A stretch of DNA of 6,718 bases, from positions 1 to 6,718 of the forward strand of contig CAJUMV010000082.1 of assembly GCA_910587715.1 (NCBI GenBank), given 5' to 3'. The stretch is from an uncultured Lachnospiraceae bacterium. GTDB lineage: Bacteria > Bacillota > Clostridia > Lachnospirales > Lachnospiraceae. A program made the translations under genes and the position numbers. This document shows, piece after piece, positions 1 to 5,745 of this stretch (its first letter is position 1; every line of letters starts with the position of its first letter). The notes beneath the pieces are model-generated. The model was not told the DNA's origin and ran no database searches. It worked only from the letters and a program-made list of their open reading frames with translations.

Positions 1-100
1 AACCTCTTAGCCTCTGTAAATCTTCCTGATGTTTCTGGTCTATCTGTTCCGTCACCGTCAATCTTCCCATCTGCTTCCCCTTCTGTTTTCGTATCTCCAT
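1..100 (-). CDS. 5'-partial gene; possible Rpn/PD-(D/E)XK nuclease-type transposase N-terminus
   Basis: This is the first 33 codons of a minus-strand gene that runs off the left edge. The ATG at 98-100 is preceded on the minus strand by a clear AGGAGG, with about 11 nt spacing, which is slightly long. A second in-frame ATG at 68-70 (codon 11, MGRLTVTEQ) has a weaker AAGGGG ahead of it and could be the true start. The visible peptide is basic and polar, and ends in a helical stretch (QKHQEDLQRLRG). This opening resembles, from memory, N-termini of clostridial Rpn-family recombination-promoting nuclease/putative transposase proteins, in which the PD-(D/E)XK core follows later. That core lies outside the window, so the function is an inference. 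It starts 94 nt downstream of the aldolase stop and could be read through from that gene. Confidence 0.45.
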   Translation of the reverse strand, partial: MEIRKQKGKQMGRLTVTEQIDQKHQEDLQRLRG

Positions 101-194
101 ACTATCATAAGCCTCCTGCTTTTACAAGCCGGGGGCCAGCGTATTTCTGAATCCAAGTCCGTTAGAGTTATCGTTTTTTTGCATCTGTTGTATC

Positions 195-866
195 TTATTT
201 TTCAGCGCACGCTTGATTTTGTCGCTCATGGTTTCCCTGCTGGTCGTACAGCCGCTCCAATTTCTCTTCACTAAGCTCTCTCGGCCCGCCAAGCTGCGTC
301 GTCCGATACAGAAGCTCTGCATAGAACTCCAACGATTCCATCTTCATATAAGCCGTCTGCAAATCCTTCGCCCATGTGAGCGCACCGTGACTCTCTAAAA
401 GGATTGCCTGATAATCCGCCAGATACGGCTCGATGGCATCCGGAATCTCCGCCGTGGAAGGCGTGCCATAAGGCGCAAGCGGCACTTTCCCGAAATTGAC
501 GATCACCTCCGGCATAATGGGTACGTCAAGCGCCCTGCCCATCACCGCAAAGCTGGTGGCAAAAATCGGGTGCGCGTGTACCACCGCCATGATATCCGGA
601 CGTTTCTCATAGACCCGCAGGTGCATTTTCACCTCGGAGGACGGTCCGAACCCTTCCGCCATCTCTAACACCTTACCCGAAAGATCCAGTTTACAGAGCT
701 GCTCCGGCTTCATAAAACCTTTGGAGACGCCTGTGGGCGTGCAGATCAATTCATTCTCCGACAGGCGCACCGAAATATTGCCGTCGTTTGCCGCCACCAT
801 GCGCCGGGCGTACATCCTCCGCCCAATCTCACATATTTCCTCTCGAACCGATTTTTCGTCCCGCAT
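195..866 (-). CDS. Class II aldolase (L-fuculose-phosphate aldolase-like)
   Basis: A 223-residue cytoplasmic, zinc-dependent class II aldolase/adducin-family enzyme. The family cleaves sugar 1-phosphates such as L-fuculose-1-phosphate or L-rhamnulose-1-phosphate to dihydroxyacetone phosphate and an aldehyde. The family pattern is complete. There is a phosphate-loop NDGNIS near residues 28-32 and a TPTGVSKG stretch near 43-50. The presumed catalytic Glu78 is in PSSEVKMH, and the zinc ligands are His97 and His99 (VVHAHP) and His160 (ESHGALTW). Length matches bacterial FucA-type enzymes. The start at 864-866 is chosen because AAGGAGG precedes it by about 7 nt. The longer open frame to 1079 would run through the divergent promoter region. 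Expression is probably driven from the extended -10 at 927-935. The substrate cannot be fixed from sequence: fuculose-, rhamnulose- or ribulose-phosphate and 5-(methylthio)ribulose-1-phosphate-type relatives all remain possible. Confidence 0.92.
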   Translation of the reverse strand: MRDEKSVREEICEIGRRMYARRMVAANDGNISVRLSENELICTPTGVSKGFMKPEQLCKLDLSGKVLEMAEGFGPSSEVKMHLRVYEKRPDIMAVVHAHPIFATSFAVMGRALDVPIMPEVIVNFGKVPLAPYGTPSTAEIPDAIEPYLADYQAILLESHGALTWAKDLQTAYMKMESLEFYAELLYRTTQLGGPRELSEEKLERLYDQQGNHERQNQACAEK

Positions 867-926
867 AATTTTCCTCCTTTTAAAACAACCACCTGTATGC
901 CAGATACGACCGACTGTCGAAAATCT

Positions 927-955
927 ATTGTAGCATATATTTCTTTTGCCTATAA
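927..955 (-). promoter_or_regulatory. Candidate promoter of the class II aldolase gene
   Basis: On the minus strand, TACAAT (927-932) is preceded by TGC, giving an extended -10 (TGCTACAAT). A weak -35 (TTATAG, 950-955) lies at 17-bp spacing. Transcription would begin near 920, giving a leader of about 54 nt that contains the AAGGAGG. The -10 coincides with the -35 of the opposing promoter, so the two cannot be occupied together. Confidence 0.5.
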
Positions 956-956
956 T
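928..956 (+). promoter_or_regulatory. Candidate sigma-A promoter of the LytTR-DUF3021 operon
   Basis: TTGTAG (928-933), a 17-bp spacer and a perfect TATAAT (951-956) form a good housekeeping promoter. Transcription would start near 963 and leave a leader of about 67 nt before the ATG at 1030. The promoter is superimposed on the aldolase promoter read the other way. I looked for a direct repeat resembling a LytTR-binding site here and found none that is convincing. Confidence 0.6.
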
Positions 957-1029
957 GATATCACAGCAGAGGACAAATGGAAAACAGATCTGAAAACCAC
1001 TCTGACACAGAAGGAGGTGAACGGAAAAA

Positions 1030-1470
1030 ATGCAGGTTGAAATAAAAATAGACAGCTCCTGTACCGAGCCGAAAATCATTATTCACACCGCTTCCATAAC
1101 GGAAGAAGTGAATGCCCTCATGCAGAGGCTGTCCGAAAATGTGCCGCCTATTCTCACCGGCAGCCGGGACGGAAAAATGGAGGTGCTGGAGCCGGACAGT
1201 CTGTTTCGCATTTATGCCGCAAGCGGCAAAGTTTTTGCGGTGACGAACAAGGGCGAATACCTTTTGCGGCTCAGACTCTACGAAGTGGAGGAGCGGTTAA
1301 ATCCCTCCCGATTTGTCCGCATCTCCAACTCGGAAATCATTCATATAAAAAAAGTGAAAAACTTCGACTTAAGTTTCAGCGGCACGATCTATGTGGAACT
1401 GACGAACGGTACGACAACTTATGTTTCCAGACGTTATGTCTCAAAAATCAAAAAAATATTAGGAATGTGA
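1030..1470 (+). CDS. LytTR-family DNA-binding transcriptional regulator
   Basis: A 146-residue stand-alone LytTR regulator with no phosphoacceptor receiver domain. Residues 1-50 form a short N-terminal region. Residues of about 52-146 match the LytTR fold: FRIYAASGKVFAVTNKGEY, then the hallmark FVRISNSEIIHIKKV (95-109), a Gly/Thr-containing strand pair, and the C-terminal YVSRRYVSKIKK (131-142). This family binds direct-repeat DNA sites, with most contacts coming from loops of the beta fold. The start is secured by AAGGAGGTGA at 1011-1020, a full match to the 16S anti-Shine-Dalgarno sequence, 9 nt before the ATG. The DUF3021 gene follows 10 nt downstream. In this common Firmicute pairing the membrane protein is thought to restrain or modulate the regulator, and the pair often controls itself. 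Targets here are unknown; the divergent aldolase promoter is a possible one. Confidence 0.93.
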   Translation: MQVEIKIDSSCTEPKIIIHTASITEEVNALMQRLSENVPPILTGSRDGKMEVLEPDSLFRIYAASGKVFAVTNKGEYLLRLRLYEVEERLNPSRFVRISNSEIIHIKKVKNFDLSFSGTIYVELTNGTTTYVSRRYVSKIKKILGM

Positions 1471-1480
1471 GGTATCAGAT

Positions 1481-1957
1481 ATGTTAAAGAAATTTATTTC
1501 ACGCGGACTATACGGTTTTCCCCTGGGACTCGCCATCGGCTACACTTTCACAATCATCACTTCCCTAATCTGGGCGGACGGTTACTACTCTCCCTGTATG
1601 CCGGAACTGGTGGAAATGGTGGGAAGTGAAATAGGCGCCGTTATCGTGCAGGCGCTCCTTTGCGGTCTGCTGGGAGGCGGATGCGCCGGATGCTCCGTGG
1701 TCTGGGACGTGGAGACTTGGGGGTTGGCAAAGCAGACCGGTATTTACTTTTTGCTCATCACCGTTTTGATGATGCCAATCGCCTATATTACTTACTGGAC
1801 AGAGCACAGTCTGACGGGCATTGTAAAGTATTTTGGCATGTTCGCATGTAATTATGCCGTCATATGGCTGATACAGTATGCCTTCATCAGACACAACATC
1901 AAAAAAATGAACGCGACCCTGCACCAGCAGCATGACATCGAAAACGAAATCGAGTAG
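1481..1957 (+). CDS. DUF3021 family four-helix membrane protein
   Basis: A 158-residue integral membrane protein. Four hydrophobic helices are seen at about 11-31, 51-75, 87-106 and 112-136. A Gly/Cys-rich second helix (CGLLGGGCAGC) is followed by a polar, charged C-terminal tail (HQQHDIENEIE). Size, topology and position directly after a LytTR gene fit the DUF3021 family. Its members are almost always co-transcribed with LytTR regulators and are thought to be regulatory partners at the membrane; the mechanism is not settled. The ribosome binding site (GTGAGGT) overlaps the stop of the regulator gene, so the two genes are probably translationally linked. The TAG stop is inside the 5' arm of the downstream hairpin. 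Confidence 0.88.
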   Translation: MLKKFISRGLYGFPLGLAIGYTFTIITSLIWADGYYSPCMPELVEMVGSEIGAVIVQALLCGLLGGGCAGCSVVWDVETWGLAKQTGIYFLLITVLMMPIAYITYWTEHSLTGIVKYFGMFACNYAVIWLIQYAFIRHNIKKMNATLHQQHDIENEIE

Positions 1958-1978
1958 GGAAGCTTTTCTCCCTACTCG
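1951..1978. terminator. Hairpin between convergent genes, possible bidirectional terminator
   Basis: A perfect 10-bp inverted repeat (CGAGTAGGGA at 1951-1960, TCCCTACTCG at 1969-1978) has an 8-nt loop. The 5' arm contains the TAG stop of the DUF3021 gene. On the minus strand the stem is followed by ATTTCGTTTTC, a moderate T-rich tail that would serve the Xaa-Pro aminopeptidase gene ending at 2007. On the plus strand the next T run (five T, near 1986-1992) is several bases away, so termination in that direction is less certain. Confidence 0.6.
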
Positions 1979-2006
1979 CCGCGCTGCTTTTTCCCGACAA
2001 ATACTC

Positions 2007-3797
2007 TTAAACCGCTGCTGTTGCTTCGCCCAGCCACGCAAGCTCCTCCCCCGTAAAATGGGGCGCAAGTGTCTCATACACCTTTTCGTGATAGTCGTTT
2101 AACATTTTTTTCTCCGACGGACGAAGCAGACTGACCTCAATCGCATCCTTGTCAAAGGGAACCATCGTGAGCGGCTCCAGATACATAAACTGCCCGTAAT
2201 TGGTCTTTTCACCCTTTCTGACAAGCACCAGATTCTCATGCCGGATGCCGAACTGCCCCGCCACATAAAGCCCGGGCTCGTTGGAAATCACCATCCCCTC
2301 CTGCAGCGGCACACATGCCACATTATCATTCATACGCCAGCGGAAATTCTGGGGACCCTCATGCACGCTCAAAAGATATCCTACACCGTGACCCGTTCCG
2401 TGGTTATAGTCAAGCCCCTCCTCCCAGAGCGGCTGTCTCGCCAGCACGTCCAGATTCTGCCCGCAGGCGCCTTCTATAAATTTCGCCGCCCCCAAGCGCA
2501 GATGCCCTTTTAATACCAGTGTGTAGGCTCTCTTCTCTCTCGCCGTCACTTCTCCCAGCGCAATGGTGCGGGTAATGTCCGTGGTACCCTCGCTGTAGTG
2601 TCCGCCCGTATCCGCAAGACACAATCCCTTCGGCTGTAACACCGCGTCCGTCTCCGGCGTCGCGCTGTAATGTACAATCGCGCCGTGCGCGCCATAAGCC
2701 ACGATAGGCTCGAAACTTTGACCGAGATACCCTTCCCCTTCACAGCGAAGTTCTTCCAGTTTCCCCGCCGCGCTGATTTCCGTAATCTCTTCTTTGCTCA
2801 CATGGGTTTTCAGCCAGTATATAAATTTGATCACCGCCACCCCGTCCTTCACATGGGCAGAACGGATATGCGTGATTTCCCGCTCTGTCTTTACTGCCTT
2901 TAACAAGGCGATGGGACTCGGTTTGTCGATTCTTTCCACTCCCTTAGACACAGCATGTAAAAGACGGTAGCTGACCTTTCTTTCATCCGCCATCAGCCGT
3001 TGTCCCGCGGGGAGGGATGCCACCAGCTCCTCTATGCTCTCGTAAGGCAGAATCGTGATTCCCGCCCGCTTTAAATCCTCTTTTATCTGCTCGGAAAATG
3101 CCTGCGTCTGCGCGCACAGAATCGCGCGCCTTCCCGTGATAAACATGTAGGCGAGAAAAACCGGCGTATGCTTCACGTCATCCCCGCGCAGATTGAGGAG
3201 CCATGCCGTCTCATCAAGCGCCGTCACTAAAAGGGCGTCCGCCCGCTCCTTGGTCATCTCTTCCCGCACTTTTGCCAGTTTCTCTTCCCGAGAAAATCCT
3301 GCATAGGAAACCGCAAGCTCCCAGACAGGCTCCGCCGACATGGGCGGACGCTCCTCCCAAATCAGACCTGCCAAATCTCTTTTCCCATAAAAGGTGACCG
3401 GTTTCTCCGCCGTCTTTTCCGCAAGCTCTTTTACAAAAGCGCCCGTCACGGTCCGTCCGTCAAAACCGACCACGTCGCCCTTCTTCAACTCTTTTCCCAG
3501 AAATTCCGACAGCGTCGGCACCTCCGGCTCTCCGCTTTTCATCAGCTCGATACCACTGCCGGACAACTGTTCCTGCGCCTGCAAAAAATATCTGCCGTCT
3601 GTCCACAGAAACGCCCGCTCCTGCATGACCAAAAGCGTGCCCGCGGAACCCGTAAAGCCGGATAAATATTCTCTTGTCTTAAAATAATCTCCCACATACT
3701 CGGAACCGTGGAAATCCTCCGTCGGCACAATATACGCCGCGATTTTCCGCTTTCTCATCTGCTCCCGAAGCGCCTGTAATCTCTCCCTGACATCCAT
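2007..3797 (-). CDS. pepP: Xaa-Pro aminopeptidase (M24B, three-domain aminopeptidase P)
   Basis: A 596-residue metallopeptidase that removes the N-terminal residue when proline is second. It is probably cytoplasmic, since no signal peptide is seen. The N-terminal creatinase-like domain (about 1-150) has the typical YVGDYFKTREYLSGFTGSAG stretch at 34-53. A second creatinase-like domain spans about 165-305. The pita-bread catalytic domain fills about 310-540, followed by a C-terminal extension (MLNDYHEKVYETLAPHFTGEE) typical of long APP proteins. All five metal ligands are present: Asp396 (LADTGG), Asp407 (TTDITRT), His470 (HGTGHG), Glu507 (SNEPG) and Glu521 (RHENL). The accessory His376 (VHYSA) and His479 (SVHEGP) are also present. 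The start at 3795-3797 follows GGGAGGAG by 8 nt. The gene appears intact and monocistronic, read from its own extended -10 promoter. It suits peptide scavenging in a gut anaerobe. Confidence 0.96.
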   Translation of the reverse strand: MDVRERLQALREQMRKRKIAAYIVPTEDFHGSEYVGDYFKTREYLSGFTGSAGTLLVMQERAFLWTDGRYFLQAQEQLSGSGIELMKSGEPEVPTLSEFLGKELKKGDVVGFDGRTVTGAFVKELAEKTAEKPVTFYGKRDLAGLIWEERPPMSAEPVWELAVSYAGFSREEKLAKVREEMTKERADALLVTALDETAWLLNLRGDDVKHTPVFLAYMFITGRRAILCAQTQAFSEQIKEDLKRAGITILPYESIEELVASLPAGQRLMADERKVSYRLLHAVSKGVERIDKPSPIALLKAVKTEREITHIRSAHVKDGVAVIKFIYWLKTHVSKEEITEISAAGKLEELRCEGEGYLGQSFEPIVAYGAHGAIVHYSATPETDAVLQPKGLCLADTGGHYSEGTTDITRTIALGEVTAREKRAYTLVLKGHLRLGAAKFIEGACGQNLDVLARQPLWEEGLDYNHGTGHGVGYLLSVHEGPQNFRWRMNDNVACVPLQEGMVISNEPGLYVAGQFGIRHENLVLVRKGEKTNYGQFMYLEPLTMVPFDKDAIEVSLLRPSEKKMLNDYHEKVYETLAPHFTGEELAWLGEATAAV

Positions 3798-3825
3798 ATC
3801 CCTATTCTCCTCCCTCGTTCAAAAT

Positions 3826-3834
3826 ATTATACCA
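3826..3834 (-). promoter_or_regulatory. pepP: Extended -10 promoter of the Xaa-Pro aminopeptidase gene
   Basis: On the minus strand TGGTATAAT gives a perfect -10 (TATAAT, 3826-3831) with an extended TGn motif. No good -35 is present: the 17-bp position falls in the GC-rich 3844-3871 hairpin and reads CGGCAT. The start of transcription would be near 3819, leaving a leader of about 20 nt. Confidence 0.5.
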
Positions 3835-3843
3835 AATCTGTAC

Positions 3844-3871
3844 GGAGAATGCCGTTTTTCAGGCATTCTCC
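3844..3871. repeat. Perfect 10-bp palindrome upstream of the aminopeptidase gene
   Basis: GGAGAATGCC (3844-3853) pairs with GGCATTCTCC (3862-3871) around an 8-nt T-rich loop. It sits between the MATE stop and the aminopeptidase -10, covering the expected -35 position. There is no T run after the stem in either direction, so it is not a standard intrinsic terminator. Its arm resembles that of the hairpin at 5707-5740 (shared CGGARAATGCC). Confidence 0.6.
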
Positions 3872-3872
3872 T

Positions 3873-3938
3873 ATGCGAAACTTAGTACTTCTTAACGAAG
3901 CAGCCTTTGCTGCTGAGTTTTAGAAGTACTTTTCGCAT
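3873..3938. repeat. Long bulged palindrome overlapping the MATE gene 3' end
   Basis: Plus-strand ATGCGAAA (3873-3880), a 3-nt CTT bulge and AGTACTTCT (3884-3892) pair with AGAAGTACT (3922-3930) and TTTCGCAT (3931-3938). An inner stem AGCAGC/GCTGCT (3899-3904 and 3909-3914) closes a 4-nt loop. The distal arm includes the MATE stop codon (3920-3922) and its last five codons. On the MATE transcript only a short GUUU lies inside the 3' arm and no U tract follows it, so it may protect the mRNA end, act as a weak terminator, or be a dispersed palindromic repeat. Confidence 0.6.
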
Positions 3939-5288
3939 TTTTCACGCGCCGCAAGCACCTGCGGATTTCTCCAGAACGACCACAAAAGTTCGATATCCAT
4001 AAACGCCCAGATGACCGGCTCGCAGAAAATCACCGCCATATATTGGAACCGCGGTATAAGAAATGCCACAAACAAATATTTCCCGATCAGTTCAATCACA
4101 CTGGAAAGGATGGGCAGAATCTTATTGCCGATGCTCTGCAGGGCAAACCGCGTGGGATTTAGCAGTGCCAGTATCATCAGACAAGGCGCCACCACCTGTA
4201 AATACAGCGCGCCGTTTTCTATCACCACCGCCTCCGAGGATCCGGAAAGCATCTGCACCATCCACGGCGCGAGGGGCACCGTAAACAGCGTAATCCCTGC
4301 CGTCAGTACCGCGCCGCACAGATAGGAAATCTTAAGCGCCCTGCGAATCCGCCCCATTTGCGCCGCGCCATAATTCTGTGCCACAAAAGTGCTGACCGTC
4401 TGGCTGACCGCCATATAGGGCATCATCAGGAACATAAACAGCTTTCTCGCCGCCACATGCCCCGCGATCACCAGATAGCCCAGACTGTTGATGCCGGACT
4501 GCAAAATAGCCGTACCCGCATGGACAATGGCGCTCATAAACGCCATAGAAAAGCCCTGCGCCAGCATCTCCTGATACAGCTCCTTATCCCAGACAAAGTG
4601 CGTCCGCCCCGGTATCAGTATCTTTGCCTTTTTCCAGATATAAAGCAGACAGGCAAGCACCGACACCCCCTGGGCAATCACCGTGGCTACCGCCGCGCCC
4701 CGCACGCCCATATGTAACTGCGTGATAAAAAATAGATCGAGCACAATATTTAGGAGCGACGACAGAATCAGAAAAACCAGCGGCATCATACTGTTTCCAA
4801 TCGCCCGCAAAAGCCCTGCGCACAGATTATAAGCAAACATCACCCCAATAAACAACGTAATCGTGGAAATATAGGCGTAAGACTGCTCTATGATTTCCGC
4901 CGGTGTGTTCAATACCTCCAAAAAGGGATAGAGAATAAACCGCGCCGCTACGGTAATCACTGCTGTAATGCCCACGCCAATCACAAGGGACGCTGCTACA
5001 GAGCGTTTCAAATAATCACCGTCACCGCTCCCGAAGCTTCTGGCTGTCACAATAGCGAGCCCGTTGCCGATTCCCAGCGCAAATCCAATCAAAAGGTCGT
5101 AGACTGCCCCCGCCGCGCCCATTGCCGCCAGCGCCTCATCCCCAAGCGTATGTCCGATAATCACGGTATCCATCGTGTTGTAAAGCTGCTGGAACACGCC
5201 GGAAAAAAAAGAGCGGAACCGCAAACACAAGCATCGCCTTCAGAATCGGTCCGTGCAGCAGATCCACCTCGAATTTCTTCTGTGTCAT
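3920..5288 (-). pseudogene. MATE-family multidrug/Na+ antiporter, frameshifted near the N-terminus
   Basis: A MATE-family (MOP superfamily) inner-membrane efflux protein with a membrane-spanning, mostly hydrophobic sequence. The family exports cationic drugs or metabolites using Na+ or H+ gradients. Recognisable parts are FSGVFQQLYNTMDTVIIG early on, AYNLCAGLLRAIGNSMMPL, and the second-half repeat VSTFVAQNYGAAQMGRIRRAL. The ATG at 5286-5288 (MTQKKFEVDLLHGPILKAM) is the expected family N-terminus. Reading on from it, the run of eight T (plus-strand A, 5203-5210) puts the frame off by one, and that frame stops at 5136-5138 after 50 codons. With seven T the reading continues as PLFFSGVFQQLY and gives a 455-residue protein, the normal family length. 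The rest of the gene is open and well conserved. It may be a recent mutation, a slippage switch or a base-call error. The start has only a weak AGGG ribosome binding site and lies 28 nt after the cupin stop. Confidence 0.85.
3927..3945 (+). repeat. 19-bp direct repeat, copy 1 (MATE 3' end)
   Basis: TACTTTTCGCATTTTTCAC lies inside the last codons of the MATE gene, where it encodes the (R)EKCEKY tail. It is identical in all 19 positions and in orientation to copy 2 at 5302-5320, on the other side of the gene, 1375 bp away. Confidence 0.8.
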
Positions 5289-5301
5289 GTTATTATCCCT
5301 A

Positions 5302-5320
5302 TACTTTTCGCATTTTTCAC
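5302..5320 (+). repeat. 19-bp direct repeat, copy 2 (cupin-MATE junction)
   Basis: An exact copy of the 3927-3945 sequence. It covers the cupin TGA stop (5317-5319) and most of the short leader before the MATE ATG at 5288. Recombination between the copies would remove the whole MATE reading frame and leave the cupin intact. Confidence 0.8.
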
Positions 5321-5640
5321 ACTACGACTGCATAGAACGCAATCACTTCATCGCTCTCGTTGCGCAGACTGTGACTGTGTCCCTGCGGGCAGTAGTGGCA
5401 GCTTCCCGCGGGCAGGACTTCTTTTTCCCCATCGCTGAGAACCACGCCTGTTCCCTTCAGCATAAAAATGACTTCGCTGTCAGTCTCATGGGTATGTACG
5501 CCGATACTCGCTCCCGGCTCCAGGGACGCCCGCATAATCTTGCACGCCTCGCCCATGTACATATGTGTCCGAAACGCTTTCTCCCCACCTTTAAAATTCG
5601 GGATGACCTGTTCCTCGATTTCGTCAAAGTTTAAAATCAT
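5317..5640 (-). CDS. Small single-domain cupin protein
   Basis: A 107-residue cytoplasmic protein with one complete cupin beta-barrel. Motif 1 is GVHTHETDSEVIFMLKGTG, with His49, His51 and Glu56 as metal ligands. Motif 2 is GSCHYCPQGHSHSLRN (79-94), with Pro85, Gly87, His90 and Asn94 in the usual spacing and His90 as the fourth ligand. Small cupins of this type bind Fe, Mn, Ni or Zn and include sugar isomerases, dioxygenases and ligand-sensing proteins; the substrate cannot be assigned here. The start at 5638-5640 (MILNFDEIEEQ) is chosen because GGAGG lies 5 nt upstream; the open frame to 5682 has no such site. A possible TTGAAG-17-TCATAT promoter (5659-5687) would give a very short leader, so the promoter is unsettled. 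The MATE gene follows after 28 nt and is probably co-transcribed. Confidence 0.9.
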   Translation of the reverse strand: MILNFDEIEEQVIPNFKGGEKAFRTHMYMGEACKIMRASLEPGASIGVHTHETDSEVIFMLKGTGVVLSDGEKEVLPAGSCHYCPQGHSHSLRNESDEVIAFYAVVV

Positions 5641-5706
5641 AAATGCCTCCGTTCCGAAATATGATAATTTTGTTCCTGTCACTTCAATATTATTATCCTA
5701 CCACGA

Positions 5707-5740
5707 ATGAGCGGAAAATGCCATTGCATTTTCCGCTCAT
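5707..5740 (+). terminator. Strong intrinsic terminator facing the plus direction
   Basis: ATGAGCGGAAAATGC (5707-5721) and GCATTTTCCGCTCAT (5726-5740) form a perfect 15-bp stem with a CATT loop, followed on the plus strand by TTTTCTT. This is a textbook intrinsic terminator for plus-strand transcripts, yet no plus-strand gene precedes it for several kilobases. Read from the minus strand, where the genes lie, no T run follows the stem. It might still stop transcripts from the pseudogene or insulate the cupin operon. Confidence 0.7.
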
Positions 5741-5745
5741 TTTTC

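Noticed and set aside
960..1010. LytTR-type operator repeats in the regulator leader
   Set aside because: No pair of spaced matches to the usual LytTR direct repeat could be seen. The only symmetry is a short CAGATCTG palindrome, which is not enough.
867..1079. Upstream extension of the aldolase frame to 1079
   Set aside because: It would cross both divergent promoters and the LytTR ribosome binding site, and the added residues do not resemble the family. The ATG at 866 has AAGGAGG at ideal spacing and gives the usual length.
1565..2077. 170-codon minus-strand frame antisense to the DUF3021 gene
   Set aside because: It overlaps the whole DUF3021 gene and the peptidase end, has a low-complexity Arg/His-rich composition, and looks like a shadow of the real coding frame.
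4011..4717. Plus-strand frames antisense to the MATE gene
   Set aside because: They are long only because the opposite strand is GC-rich coding sequence. No ribosome binding sites or recognisable domains support them.
5287..5634. Plus-strand 115-codon frame antisense to the cupin
   Set aside because: The minus-strand cupin has both complete cupin motifs and a good ribosome binding site, so the antisense frame is a shadow.
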